Assembly: GCA_965652025.1 (NCBI GenBank)
Contig: CBFGTM010000054.1
Span: 1 to 24,108, forward strand
Direction: 5' to 3'
Length of the DNA: 24,108 bases
Source of the DNA: CAVVWJ01 sp965652025
GTDB taxonomy: Bacteria; Gemmatimonadota; Gemmatimonadetes; Gemmatimonadales; GWC2-71-9
Part shown: positions 1-8,138 of the stretch, piece after piece
Layout: the number at the start of each line of letters is the position of its first letter
Position numbering within the stretch: the first letter of the stretch is position 1
Program-made: the position numbers and the translations under genes
The notes under the pieces: model-generated
Told to the model about the DNA's origin: nothing
Seen by the model: only the letters and a program-made list of their open reading frames with translations
Databases searched by the model: none

Positions 1-31
1 GGGCTCCGACCGACGAGTGCTGCAGCGTCCT

Positions 32-91
32 GAAGGAGTAGCACCAGCGCCGTCAAACACCCAGTGCCCCGAAGGAGCAGCACCAGCGCCG
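32..91. repeat. Short direct repeat pair upstream of sod
   Basis: Two 21-bp copies at 32-52 and 71-91 differ at one base (GAAGGAGTAGCACC.. versus GAAGGAGCAGCACC..), with 18 bases between them. They lie upstream of the predicted sod promoter. The rest of 1-110 holds no gene or other signal that I can recognise. The role is unknown. The pair could be the remnant of an intergenic repeat or the end of an upstream gene cut by the window. Confidence 0.5.
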
Positions 92-113
92 GACCTCTCA
101 GGCATGGGCTTCG

Positions 114-142
114 TTGACCGCTCCCGAGCACGCAATGATATT
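114..142 (+). promoter_or_regulatory. Sigma-70-type promoter for the sod operon
   Basis: TTGACC at 114-119 (five of six match the -35 consensus) is followed after 17 bases by GATATT at 137-142 (four of six match -10). Transcription would start near 149 and give a leader of about 45 nt. The leader carries a strong Shine-Dalgarno GAGGAG at 183-188, five bases before the sod ATG. This is the best promoter match that I noticed ahead of the first operon. Confidence 0.5.
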
Positions 143-193
143 TCGCCGGTTCAGCTCGAATCTATCTGGTGATGTCTTCAGCGAGGAGCAGTC

Positions 194-826
194 ATGGCTT
201 TTACCCTTCCCCCTCTGCCCTACGACTACAAGGCGCTCGAGCCCCACATCGATGAGCAGACGATGCGGTTGCATCACGACAAGCATCACGCGGCCTACGT
301 CAACAACCTGAACGCTGCGCTCGAGGGCCAGGCCGATCTGCAGTCGAAATCGATCGAAGACCTGTTGGCCAACATCGAGCGAGTCCCGGAAGCCGTGCGT
401 GCCAAGGTTCGCAACAACGGTGGTGGCCACGCCAATCACACCATGTTCTGGGAGCTGATGGCGCCGGGCGGCGCCAAGGAGCCCGGTGGGGAGCTGGCCA
501 ACGCGATCACCAGCAGCTTCGGCGGTCTGACCCAGTTCAAGGAACAGTTTGCCAAGGCCTGCGTCGACCGCTTCGGCAGTGGCTGGGGATGGCTGATCGC
601 GGACCGCAGCGGCAAGCTCAGCATCGAGAGCACGCCCAACCAGGACACCCCGATCATGACCGGGAAAATCCCGGTGCTCGGCTGTGATGTCTGGGAGCAC
701 GCCTACTATCTCAAGTACCAGAACCGCCGGCCCGACTACGTCTCGGCCTGGTGGAATGTGGTCAACTGGACCGACGTCAGCCGCCGGTTCGAAAAGGCAC
801 GGGGTCGTGAGAAGGCGATGAGGTAG
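194..826 (+). CDS. sodA: Superoxide dismutase, Mn/Fe family (Mn-type signature)
   Basis: This enzyme converts superoxide to oxygen and hydrogen peroxide. It is 210 residues, normal for the family, with no signal peptide, so it is cytosolic. All four metal ligands are present: H27 (LHHDKHH), H82 (NHTMFW), and D165 and H169 (DVWEHAYY). The gateway Y35 is also there. GGGHANH together with Gln149 in the NQDTP segment matches the manganese rather than the iron signature; this is inferred from sequence only, and cambialistic use is possible. The start is well supported by GAGGAG five bases upstream. It is the first gene of a tight run: the peroxiredoxin begins 10 bases after its stop, which would remove the peroxide that the dismutase makes. 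Confidence 0.96.
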   Translation: MAFTLPPLPYDYKALEPHIDEQTMRLHHDKHHAAYVNNLNAALEGQADLQSKSIEDLLANIERVPEAVRAKVRNNGGGHANHTMFWELMAPGGAKEPGGELANAITSSFGGLTQFKEQFAKACVDRFGSGWGWLIADRSGKLSIESTPNQDTPIMTGKIPVLGCDVWEHAYYLKYQNRRPDYVSAWWNVVNWTDVSRRFEKARGREKAMR

Positions 827-836
827 CGGCCTTCCG

Positions 837-1307
837 ATGGGGACACTTCCCGCTCCCGGAACTCCGGCTCCCGATTTCACGCTGCCCTCCACCGCGGGAA
901 CCGATGTGACGCTCTCGAAGCTCCGGGGGCGGAACGTGCTCCTGGCCTTCTTTCCGCTTGCCTTTACCCGGGTATGTACCCAGGAGATGTGCTCCTTCAC
1001 CGAGGACGATGGGCGATTCCGCGACGCCAACACCATCGTGCTGCCCATCAGCGTCGATTCGGTTCCGACGCTGCGCGAGTTCAAGGCCAAGGAGCGCATC
1101 AGCGTTGACCTGCTCAGCGATTTCAAGCGCGAAGTGAGCCGGCTCTACGGCACCCTGCTGGAGGACAAGTTCTTTTCCAATCGGGCCTACGTGCTCGTCG
1201 ATTCCAATGGGATCGTGCAGTGGTCGCATTCGGAGGACACCCCCAGCACTCGGCGGGAGAACGAGGAGCTCCTGGCCTACCTGGAGGCGCACCGACGATC
1301 CGCTTGA
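837..1307 (+). CDS. Peroxiredoxin, AhpE/BCP-like thiol peroxidase
   Basis: This 156-residue cytosolic thioredoxin-fold peroxidase reduces hydrogen peroxide or organic peroxides. The active site reads P40-LAF-T44-RV-C47, the PxxxTxxC motif with peroxidatic C47, and R116 in SNRAYVLVD is the usual catalytic arginine. The FFPLAFT stretch resembles AhpE. A second cysteine, C52, gives the CxxxxC spacing of BCP proteins, so an intramolecular disulfide mechanism is possible; I cannot separate the two subfamilies by eye. The gene follows sod by 10 bases and its TGA overlaps the probable TTG start of the next gene. Only a weak ribosome site is visible, so translation may depend on coupling to sod. Confidence 0.92.
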   Translation: MGTLPAPGTPAPDFTLPSTAGTDVTLSKLRGRNVLLAFFPLAFTRVCTQEMCSFTEDDGRFRDANTIVLPISVDSVPTLREFKAKERISVDLLSDFKREVSRLYGTLLEDKFFSNRAYVLVDSNGIVQWSHSEDTPSTRRENEELLAYLEAHRRSA

Positions 1308-1819
1308 GCGGCCGACAGCTCGCGGCACTCGGACTCGGCTTCCTGCTGATGGCGGGGTGCCACATCGAGGACCGTACCCCCACCGGTACCCGCCGCGACG
1401 AGGACACCATTCAACGCCTGATCAACCGGTATGCCCGGGGCCTCACTCGTCGCGACTGGGGCGGCGTGCGTTCTCTATTCTGGCAGGACGGGACCTACGC
1501 CGGCCCGATCGGTCCGGGAGGGAGTTCGGGGTCGAGTCCCGACCGTCATCAGGCCGTTCCCATCGACATGGCGCTGCAAACCCTCGACCGCTGGCTCCGC
1601 GGCGTTGAGCCGCAGAACTTCGAGGTCCGAGTGCTCCGGACCGATCTCCGTCAGGAGGGAGACCTGGCGGCAGCGTGGGTCATTACCCGGCGGGTAACGC
1701 CCTCCGGACCTACTCGAACCGAAGTCGAGTGGCAGGAGCATATGGTATTCCGGCAGATCGATGGCGACTGGCGGATCCTCAGCGTAGCCGTGGCTTCTCC
1801 CCGAGGGAGCATCCGCTGA
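1304..1819 (+). CDS. Lipoprotein with NTF2-like (SnoaL/DUF4440-type) domain
   Basis: The reading frame is open from 1220, but the segment before 1304 lies inside the peroxiredoxin gene. TTG at 1304 forms a 4-nt TTGA overlap with the upstream stop and directly begins a short lipoprotein signal: hydrophobic LAALGLGFLL, then lipobox LMAG with C19. GGAGG at 1283-1287 is rather far away, so the start is inferred. After the signal, residues about 30-165 have the pattern of an NTF2-like cone fold: an IQRLINRYARGLTRRDW helix, a middle strand region, and EHMVFRQIDGDWRILSV near the end. Members often sense or bind small ligands, but no catalytic residue can be assigned. Encoded just before a histidine kinase, it could be an accessory envelope protein; this is speculative. 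It is 171 residues. Confidence 0.72.
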   Translation: MSGRQLAALGLGFLLMAGCHIEDRTPTGTRRDEDTIQRLINRYARGLTRRDWGGVRSLFWQDGTYAGPIGPGGSSGSSPDRHQAVPIDMALQTLDRWLRGVEPQNFEVRVLRTDLRQEGDLAAAWVITRRVTPSGPTRTEVEWQEHMVFRQIDGDWRILSVAVASPRGSIR

Positions 1820-3318
1820 CACTCACCGGAGCGCTCGGATTGGTGGGGCAGATTGCCAAGCTGCTCAACTCCGGCCGGGACGCCGAGCTGACCCTGGTGG
1901 AGGTGGCAGACCGGCTGGGCCGCTGCCTGCCTGCCGAGCGGGTGGTCATCTGGTTCCGCGACGCCCAGACCAGCTTTCGCGCCGTGACGGCGCCTCGCAC
2001 GGAGCAGATGCAGCTGCCGGTGCCCTCGCTGGAGAGCATTCCGCGCGATGAACCGGGGGTCCGGCTCTCGTTGGAGCACGAAGAAGCAGTCATGGGCCTG
2101 CTCGAGGTGCAGCCCGATCCCGGCGAATCTCAGCGTGCCGTCCTGCCGGTGGTGGCCGATCTGCTGGCCCCCTATCTCGCCTCGATGGCCCTGTCCGCCG
2201 ATCTAGCGGTGGAAGTGGCGGCCCAGTCGCGGGAGATCGATGAACAGCGCCGCTTCATCAGCCTGATCATCGATAGCCTGCCGATTGGCCTCTACGTGGT
2301 GGACCGGGACTATCGGATTCAGATCTGGAATCGGCAGCGGGAGATCGGCGCACCCGGCCTCCGGCGGGACGAAGTGGTGGGCCGGCAGGTCTTCGAGGTG
2401 CTGACTCGGCAGCCGGCGGAAGAGTTTCGCGCCGACTTCGACCGGGTCTTTCAAACCGGCGAGATTCTCCAGGACGAGATGGACGTGACCCTGGGTGGTG
2501 AGGTTCGCTCCTTTCGGCTCAGCAAGATTCCAATGCGGCTGGAAGGCGACGAGATCAGCCACGTGATCACCATCGGCGAGGACGTCACCGAGTCGCGCCG
2601 GATCCAGGGCCAGATCATGCAGAGCGAAAAGCTGGCCGCCATCGGCCAGCTCGCCGCCGGGGTCATGCACGAGATCAACAATCCTCTGGCGACGATCAGT
2701 GCCTGCGTCGCCGCCATCGACGGACGGCTGGGCGCCTTGGCCCCCGCCGAGAAGACCGCGGTGTCGGAGTACCTGGAGATCATCGACAAGGAAGTGGATC
2801 GCTGTACCCGAATCGTGGATGGGCTGCTGGACTTCAGCCGGCCCAAGGGCAAGGCCCAAGCCAGGGTGGTCCTCAACACGCTGGTGGATGAGACTCTCTT
2901 TCTGCTCAAGCACCACCAGCGGTTCAAGCGAATGACGCTGGTCAAGGAGCTGGATCCCTCCCTTCCCGCCACCACCGGGAACACCGAACAACTGACCCAG
3001 GTGCTGATGGCGCTGATGCTGAACGCGGTGGATGCCATGGAGGACCGGCGGGGCAAGCTCACCGTACGCACTGGACGAAATTCGAACCCCGCCGACGAAG
3101 TGGTGGTCGAGATCGAGGACAATGGAATCGGCATTCCTCGAGCCGACCAATCCAAGATTTTCGAGCCGTTCTATACCACCAAGCCGCCCGGCCGCGGCAC
3201 CGGACTGGGATTGTCCATCTGCTACGGCATCGTGGAGGCCCATCAGGGACGGATCGAGCTGGACAGCCAGCCGGGTCGGGGCTCGGTCTTTCGAGTCTTT
3301 CTGCCGGCGCACGCATGA
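1816..3318 (+). CDS. Soluble sensor histidine kinase, GAF-PAS-HisKA-HATPase (NtrB-like)
   Basis: The domain order, numbered from a CTG start at 1816, is a GAF-like domain (1-130), a short helical linker, a PAS domain (about 143-260, IIDSLPIGLYVVDRDYRI), HisKA with phospho-acceptor H285 in MHEINNPL, then the ATPase domain with N403 (MLNAVDAM), D435NGIGIP and G461TGLGL. There is no membrane segment, so it senses in the cytoplasm. The HEINNPL box is of the NtrB/HydH kind. The frame is open back to 1675 but that part overlaps the lipoprotein gene. CTG at 1816 has GAGGGAG at 1803-1809 and overlaps the previous stop as CTGA; TTG at 1840 is an alternative. The gene overlaps the regulator by ATGA. 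It is about 500 residues. Confidence 0.9.
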   Translation: MTLTGALGLVGQIAKLLNSGRDAELTLVEVADRLGRCLPAERVVIWFRDAQTSFRAVTAPRTEQMQLPVPSLESIPRDEPGVRLSLEHEEAVMGLLEVQPDPGESQRAVLPVVADLLAPYLASMALSADLAVEVAAQSREIDEQRRFISLIIDSLPIGLYVVDRDYRIQIWNRQREIGAPGLRRDEVVGRQVFEVLTRQPAEEFRADFDRVFQTGEILQDEMDVTLGGEVRSFRLSKIPMRLEGDEISHVITIGEDVTESRRIQGQIMQSEKLAAIGQLAAGVMHEINNPLATISACVAAIDGRLGALAPAEKTAVSEYLEIIDKEVDRCTRIVDGLLDFSRPKGKAQARVVLNTLVDETLFLLKHHQRFKRMTLVKELDPSLPATTGNTEQLTQVLMALMLNAVDAMEDRRGKLTVRTGRNSNPADEVVVEIEDNGIGIPRADQSKIFEPFYTTKPPGRGTGLGLSICYGIVEAHQGRIELDSQPGRGSVFRVFLPAHA

Positions 3319-3983
3319 AGATCCTGGTGGTCGAAGACGACCGCACCGTTGGCCAGTATGTGAAGCGCGGGCTGGAGGAGCAGCGCTACCACGCCGACCT
3401 GGTGGAGGACGGCATGGAAGGGCTCCGGCTCGCCTCGGGCGGACGCTACGACCTGATCGTGCTGGATCTGCGGCTGCCCGAGTTGAACGGGCTCGAGGTG
3501 TTGCGAACGCTCCGGGACCGGGGGAACACCACACCCATCCTGGTGCTGACCGCGCAGGACGCGGTGGATTTCAAGGTGCAGGCCCTCCGCTCCGGGGCCG
3601 ACGACTACGTGACCAAGCCCTTTGCCTTCGAGGAGCTGCTGGCCCGGGTCGAGGCGCTCGGGCGCAGGCCCAAGGAGATTCGCTCCCCGGTGTTGAAGGT
3701 CGGCGATCTGGAGCTGGATGGTGAGAGCCGGGAGGTGCGCCGGGCCGGAGAGCGCATCGAGCTCACACCCAAGGAATACACGGTGCTCGAATACCTGATG
3801 CGGCATGCGGGCCGGGTCATGTCGCGCACGCTGATCACCGAATATGCCTGGGACTACCACTTCGACCCGGGGACCAACATTGTCGACGTGGTGATCAACC
3901 GGCTGCGCAAGAAGGTGGACACCGGGCACACGCAGAAGCTGGTGCACACCGTCCGTGGCGTCGGATACGTCGTGAAGGCCTGA
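3315..3983 (+). CDS. Response regulator, OmpR/PhoB family
   Basis: This 222-residue DNA-binding regulator is phosphorylated by a histidine kinase and controls transcription. The receiver domain has acidic D8/D9, phospho-acceptor D51 (VLDLRLP), T79 and K101 (TKPF). The C-terminal winged helix (about 125-220) shows the usual LTPKEYTVLEYLM, NIVDVVINRLRKK and VRGVGYV blocks. Its ATG overlaps the stop of the soluble kinase as ATGA, and the membrane kinase follows after one base, so it sits between two possible phosphodonors. Membrane HAMP kinases of the second type are the common partners of OmpR regulators. The DNA targets are unknown; the operon's own promoter is a reasonable guess. Confidence 0.96.
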   Translation: MKILVVEDDRTVGQYVKRGLEEQRYHADLVEDGMEGLRLASGGRYDLIVLDLRLPELNGLEVLRTLRDRGNTTPILVLTAQDAVDFKVQALRSGADDYVTKPFAFEELLARVEALGRRPKEIRSPVLKVGDLELDGESREVRRAGERIELTPKEYTVLEYLMRHAGRVMSRTLITEYAWDYHFDPGTNIVDVVINRLRKKVDTGHTQKLVHTVRGVGYVVKA

Positions 3984-3984
3984 G

Positions 3985-5445
3985 ATGCCGACCATCCGCC
4001 GGCGGCTCACCCTGTGGTACACGGTGGCCCTTGCGGTGACGGTGCTGGCGTTTGGATCCGCGCTCTACCTCGAGCGCCGCCAGGCCAGCGTCCGGGAGCT
4101 GGACCAGCGCCTCAGCCTGGAATCGGATCTGGCCCACCGCTGGCTGAGCCAGTCGTACAAGGTGCTCGGCCGCATCGTCACCACCTCCAACCTGAACCCC
4201 ACGCTCGACCCGGCAATCAGCGCGTACCTCGAGGCCGGCCGGGACTACTTGATCGTGGCCGACAGTGGCGGAAAGGTGCTGGCCCTCTCGGACGTTGCCC
4301 GCTCACTGAGCGCGGCCGCGCTGGAGCAGCTCACCGCCCCACTCGATACCCTCCCGCTCATCCGCCACAGCGGAGTGCGCTCACTGGGCCCGCCAGTGGG
4401 TGACGTGCGGTATCTGGTAATCCCGGTGGAGAATGCCGGTCCGGTGATCGGGGGCTTACTGGTGGCAACGCCTACCCGCCAGGCCTCTTTCGGTCCCGAA
4501 GATCTCTTGCGCTCGATGCTGCTCATCGCGCCCATCATCCTCATCGGCGCGGTGCTGGTCGGCTTTTGGCTGGCCGGCACCAGCCTGCGACCGGTCGAGG
4601 GCATCATGGACGAGGTGGATGAGATCACCGACGGAACCAGTCTCCACCGGCGGCTGGCCGTACCGCTCTCGGGAGACGAGATGGCTCGCCTCGCAGCGAC
4701 GGTAAACGGAATGCTGGCCCGGCTGGAGCAGAGCTTCGGCAGCCTTCACCGGTTCACCGCCGACGCGAGCCACGAGCTCAAGACTCCGCTGATGGTGCTC
4801 CGGGCCGGAGTGGAGCGGGCGCTCACCCATCCGGGTACCCCGCCGGAAATCCTCCAGTCGCTGGACGAGACGCTGGCCCAGATCAATCAGATGACCGAGA
4901 TGGTGGAGAACCTGTTGACCCTGGCACGGGCCGACGAGGGACGGGCGCCGCTGGCGGTGGAAGAGAGCGATTTGCGCGAGCTGGTGGCCGATGTGGCCGA
5001 GACCGCCGGCATGCTGGGTGAACAGGCCGGGGTGACCACGGTGCATAGCATGCCCGCGACTCCGGTCCGGCTGGCGGTGGACCGGCACCGGATCCGGGAG
5101 ATGCTGCTCAACATGGTGACCAACGCCATCAAGTACACCCCTCAGGGCGGGAGCATCGCGCTCGGTCTCATCGAGGACTACGATGCCGTCACCATCACGG
5201 TGCAGGACAGCGGAATCGGCATCGCGGCGGGAGACCTGCCCCACATCTTCGATCGGTTCTGGCGGGCCGATCCGGCGCGGTCCCGCACCGGCGATCGTCC
5301 CGGCACCGGACTCGGCCTGGCGATCACCAAATGGATTGCGGAGGCACACGGAGGGACGATCACGGTGCAGAGCAGGCCGGGCCGAGGATCTCTGTTCACG
5401 GTGCGAATCCCCAAGAACTCGAGGCCAAAGCCAATGTCATCCTGA
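3985..5445 (+). CDS. Membrane sensor histidine kinase with HAMP domain
   Basis: This 486-residue kinase has TM1 at about 8-29, a periplasmic loop of roughly 145 residues, and TM2 at about 177-198. HAMP follows (LRPVEGIMDEVDEITDG..), then HisKA with H263 in DASHELKTPL, and an ATPase domain with NAIKYTPQGG, DSGIGI, FDRFWRADPARSR and GTGLGLAI. This is the CusS/QseC-like architecture that normally pairs with OmpR regulators such as the one ending two bases upstream. The last residues (KPMSS) and the stop codon come from a dispersed repeat that begins at 5436, so the natural C-terminus may have been altered slightly. The signal sensed is unknown; the link to sod and peroxiredoxin suggests an oxidative or envelope cue. 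Confidence 0.96.
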   Translation: MPTIRRRLTLWYTVALAVTVLAFGSALYLERRQASVRELDQRLSLESDLAHRWLSQSYKVLGRIVTTSNLNPTLDPAISAYLEAGRDYLIVADSGGKVLALSDVARSLSAAALEQLTAPLDTLPLIRHSGVRSLGPPVGDVRYLVIPVENAGPVIGGLLVATPTRQASFGPEDLLRSMLLIAPIILIGAVLVGFWLAGTSLRPVEGIMDEVDEITDGTSLHRRLAVPLSGDEMARLAATVNGMLARLEQSFGSLHRFTADASHELKTPLMVLRAGVERALTHPGTPPEILQSLDETLAQINQMTEMVENLLTLARADEGRAPLAVEESDLRELVADVAETAGMLGEQAGVTTVHSMPATPVRLAVDRHRIREMLLNMVTNAIKYTPQGGSIALGLIEDYDAVTITVQDSGIGIAAGDLPHIFDRFWRADPARSRTGDRPGTGLGLAITKWIAEAHGGTITVQSRPGRGSLFTVRIPKNSRPKPMSS

Positions 5446-5459
5446 GCGACGCGAAGGAT
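5436..5459 (+). repeat. Dispersed 24-bp intergenic element, copy 1
   Basis: The element begins GTCATCCTGAGCG and ends GCGAAGGAT. It matches the copy at 8166-8189 at 21 of 24 positions. The outer ATCCT and AGGAT can pair, so it is an imperfect palindrome. This copy straddles the 3' end of the membrane kinase gene: the TGA inside TCCTGAGC is that gene's stop codon. Confidence 0.65.
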
Positions 5460-5506
5460 CCCGACTCGTTCCAGCTCGGTACCATGACGGTGCCTGGTTT
5501 ATCTGG

Positions 5507-5534
5507 TTGCCAAAACCGTAAGGGCGGGTAACAT
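5507..5534 (+). promoter_or_regulatory. Possible promoter for the tonB-exb operon
   Basis: TTGCCA at 5507-5512 and TAACAT at 5529-5534 are separated by 16 bases and form a plausible sigma-70 site inside the 275-bp gap before tonB. The leader would be about 180 nt. A reading frame through 5579-5899 has no coding character, and I see no other gene in 5446-5720. Alternative weak matches occur near 5579, so the exact site is uncertain. Confidence 0.3.
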
Positions 5535-5720
5535 AGCCGAAGCCGTGTGAGTCACGTCACTGGCAGGGCGAGTACGGGTTGATAGGGTTGGTGCTGGCCT
5601 GCAGAGCCGGAGTAACGGCTAATGCGGTTGTAATCGAAATGACATCTGCGGGCAAGCTGGACGTTTTCTGCGGCCCTTACTTTTTCCGGGCACGATCACC
5701 CTCCCCCTGGAGGCAGTTGC

Positions 5721-6419
5721 GTGTTCGAGAACCTGATCGAATCCAAGCAAAAGAGTCAGCGCACCGCCGGTCAAACCGCCTTGTCAGTTGTGCTTCACGC
5801 CCTGATCATCTTCGGGGCCGTGAAGGCAACCCAGGGCGTCGCCGAGAGCGTGAAGAACCGGCCGGTGGACACCACCATGGTGTTCCTCAAGCCCCCTGAG
5901 CCACCCAAGCCCCCACCCGAGCAGCCGCCACCCGATGTCATCGTTGCCGCCAACCCTCCGCCGAAGGGCTTCCAGACGGTGGTGGCGCCGACCGACATCC
6001 CCAAGGACATCCCACCGATCGACTTGAATGAGAAGCCGTTCGATCCTCGGGATTTCACTGGGAAGGGTGTCGAAGGCGGTATCGGTACCGGGGTCGCCGG
6101 CGGAACCGGCCCGGTCTCCGGGGAGGTCTTCCTGGAGGCGCAGCTGGACGACCCGGTGCAGGTCATCTCCCAGCCACAACCGCGGTATCCGCCGGTTCTG
6201 GCCAGCGCAGGAATCACCGGCCGGGTCGAAGTGCAGTTCATCGTGGACACTACCGGCCACGTGGAAGGCAATTCCTTCAAGATCATGAAGACCAGTCATC
6301 CGGCCTTCGGGGAGCCGACCCGGGAGGCCATTCTCAAGAGCGTCTTCAAGCCGGCGAAGTTCAAGGGCCGGCCCGTTCGGCAGCTGGTCCAGCAGGCCGT
6401 GTCCTTCAAGCAGCAATAG
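5721..6419 (+). CDS. tonB: TonB energy-transducing protein
   Basis: This protein couples the inner-membrane proton gradient to outer-membrane TonB-dependent receptors. It is 232 residues, starting at GTG with GGAGG at 5709-5713. The N-terminal anchor (about 18-36) contains S22-VVL-H26, the SxxxH motif needed for contact with ExbB/ExbD. A proline-rich spacer follows (PPEPPKPPPEQPPP, about 58-80), then a glycine-rich stretch, and the TonB C-terminal domain (about 150-232) with QPRYPPVLASAGITGRV. The gene is followed by exbB after 27 bases with an almost identical ribosome-site leader (CCCCTGGAGGCA), consistent with one transcription unit. Confidence 0.95.
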   Translation: MFENLIESKQKSQRTAGQTALSVVLHALIIFGAVKATQGVAESVKNRPVDTTMVFLKPPEPPKPPPEQPPPDVIVAANPPPKGFQTVVAPTDIPKDIPPIDLNEKPFDPRDFTGKGVEGGIGTGVAGGTGPVSGEVFLEAQLDDPVQVISQPQPRYPPVLASAGITGRVEVQFIVDTTGHVEGNSFKIMKTSHPAFGEPTREAILKSVFKPAKFKGRPVRQLVQQAVSFKQQ

Positions 6420-6446
6420 CTTCGTTCCCCCTGGAGGCAAAACAAC

Positions 6447-7196
6447 ATGAGCGTAAGTCTTCTCGACCTATGGTCCCAAATGGGCTACTTCGCCAAAGGC
6501 ATCGTAGTCATTCTGGCGATCATGTCCGTCTGGTCCCTGACCATCATGATTACGAAGTTCATTCAGTTCCAGCGGGCTCAGGCCGAAACCCGGAAGTTTG
6601 CCCCCCAGTTCTCCCGGGCCATCCAGGAAGAGAACCTGGATCAGGCCATCGCCCTGGCTGAGAAAAACAAGAAGAGCCATGTCGCCCGGGTCGTGGGCGA
6701 GGCCCTGGCCGAGGTGAAGCCGCTGCTGCGGGATCGGGCGACCATCACCGCCGCCGACATCAACTCGGCCGAGCGCGCGGTGGAGCGCCAGATGCTCATT
6801 ACGCTGGCCGACTTCAAGCGGGGCATCGGCATCCTCGCCACCGTGGGATCGACCGCTCCGTTCGTCGGACTGCTCGGCACCACGATGGGTATCGTGAACG
6901 CCTTCACCGGTATGGCCGCGCAGGGCGCATCGGGTGGTCTGGCGGGCATCTCGGCCGGTATCGCCGAAGCCCTCATCACCACGGCGTTCGGTCTGCTGGT
7001 GGCCATTCCTGCGGTGTGGGCCTACAACTACTTCACGACCAAGATCGAGAACCTCACGGTCGAGATGACCTACACCTCCAAGGAGCTGATTGACTACCTC
7101 ATCAAGAGCGTCGGCAGCGAGTTCGGCCGCTCGATCTTCACCAAGGAATTCCAGGCCCAGAAGGCCGTCACCGGCAGCGGGCACGTGCATGGCTGA
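6447..7196 (+). CDS. exbB: ExbB/TolQ/MotA-family proton channel
   Basis: This inner-membrane subunit forms the proton-conducting motor with ExbD. It is 249 residues with three membrane segments at about 15-37, 127-152 and 168-194 and a large cytoplasmic loop between the first two, as in ExbB and TolQ. The conserved core is visible: GSTAPFVGLLGTTMGIVNAF and GIAEALITTAFGLLVAIPAV, with the pore-lining threonines. GGAGG at 6433-6437 precedes the ATG by nine bases. TonB upstream and two ExbD proteins downstream point to the ExbB rather than the TolQ role; no tolA, tolB or pal is present in the window. Confidence 0.96.
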   Translation: MSVSLLDLWSQMGYFAKGIVVILAIMSVWSLTIMITKFIQFQRAQAETRKFAPQFSRAIQEENLDQAIALAEKNKKSHVARVVGEALAEVKPLLRDRATITAADINSAERAVERQMLITLADFKRGIGILATVGSTAPFVGLLGTTMGIVNAFTGMAAQGASGGLAGISAGIAEALITTAFGLLVAIPAVWAYNYFTTKIENLTVEMTYTSKELIDYLIKSVGSEFGRSIFTKEFQAQKAVTGSGHVHG

Positions 7197-7233
7197 GCCG
7201 GGCACGCTCCCACTTCGGGTCAGGAGGTAGGCT

Positions 7234-7701
7234 ATGGCATTCGCTGTTGGCGGGGCGGGACAGACGTCCGTCAAGTCGTCGCCCAACGTCGTGCCGATGA
7301 TCGACATCATGCTGGTGCTGCTGATCATATTCATGATCGTCACACCCCTGATTGCCGCCGGCTTCAAGGCGACCCTGCCCAAGGGCAAGAATCTCGATCC
7401 CCGTCCGGAAGGTGACAACGAGGTTGTGTTGGGCATCGACCAGGCGGGACGGTACTTCCTGGATGGACGGCCGCTGCCGGAGGGTACGCTGGAAGACCAG
7501 CTCCGCTCGCGCTTCTCCAGCCGGACCGAGGACAAGATCCTCTACTTCAAGGCGGACAATCAGCTGAAGTACTCCAAGGTGCAGGAGGCAGTCGAGACCG
7601 CACGCAAGGCCGGAGTACGGGTCATGGCGGCGATCACCGAGCCCAGTAAGGCAGGGTTGTTCGCGCAGAACGATAAGGACAAGAAGAAGGAGGCCAAATA
7701 A
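7234..7701 (+). CDS. exbD: ExbD/TolR-family protein, first copy
   Basis: This 155-residue stator/plug subunit has one membrane helix (about 22-42) and a periplasmic domain. The essential proton-carrying aspartate is D24 in NVVPMIDIMLVLLIIFM. AGGAGGT at 7222-7228 lies six bases before the ATG. The stop overlaps the next ATG as TAATG, so the two ExbD proteins are translationally coupled. The C-terminus is lysine-rich (NDKDKKKEAK). Confidence 0.95.
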   Translation: MAFAVGGAGQTSVKSSPNVVPMIDIMLVLLIIFMIVTPLIAAGFKATLPKGKNLDPRPEGDNEVVLGIDQAGRYFLDGRPLPEGTLEDQLRSRFSSRTEDKILYFKADNQLKYSKVQEAVETARKAGVRVMAAITEPSKAGLFAQNDKDKKKEAK

Positions 7702-8138
7702 TGGCGGGCGGCGAAGGAGGAGCACGCGGAGCGCTGTCGTCCGAGCCAAACGTGGTGCCGATGATCGACATTCTGCTGGTGCTGCTGATCATCTTCATGA
7801 TCACCCAGCCGCTGTCCCGGATGGCAATGGACGTGCAGGTGCCGCCGCCGGACACGCCGCAGACGACCAAGGCGCCGCCGAGTCAGATCGTGCTGGAGCT
7901 GGCCGATGACGGCGGCTATGCCATCAACGGTCAGCCGCTCCCCAAGGACCAGCTGGATACTCAGATCCACGCCATCTACGATCAGCGGCCGGCCAAACTG
8001 CTGTTCATCAAGGCAGGCGGCAACCGGATCTATCAGGACGTGATCGAGGCGATGGACGTCGCCCGTGGGGCGGGGGTGCAGATTATCGGCTTTACCCCGC
8101 GGGAGGCGGATAAGAGGGCGGCCCCGCAGCAGCGGTAG
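7701..8138 (+). CDS. exbD: ExbD/TolR-family protein, second copy
   Basis: This 145-residue paralogue of the preceding gene has one membrane helix with D23 in NVVPMIDILLVLLIIFM. The membrane helix is nearly identical to the first copy while the periplasmic domain has diverged. Two ExbD subunits beside one ExbB could form a mixed dimer in the motor, or serve the two TonB proteins encoded on either side; both are inferences. Its last codons run into an 8-bp tandem array. Confidence 0.94.
   Translation: MAGGEGGARGALSSEPNVVPMIDILLVLLIIFMITQPLSRMAMDVQVPPPDTPQTTKAPPSQIVLELADDGGYAINGQPLPKDQLDTQIHAIYDQRPAKLLFIKAGGNRIYQDVIEAMDVARGAGVQIIGFTPREADKRAAPQQR

Noticed and set aside
1675..1815. Longer N-terminus for the soluble histidine kinase
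   Set aside because: These 47 codons overlap the lipoprotein gene in another frame and show no domain character, while CTG at 1816 has a good ribosome site and an NTGA overlap.
5446..5720. Riboswitch or small RNA in the gap before tonB
   Set aside because: I could not trace a conserved aptamer core or a convincing terminator/antiterminator pair. Only a weak promoter and the end of a dispersed repeat are visible.
5579..5899. Plus-strand small open frame across the tonB start
   Set aside because: It runs into tonB in another frame, lacks a ribosome site, and its product becomes an Arg-rich shadow.
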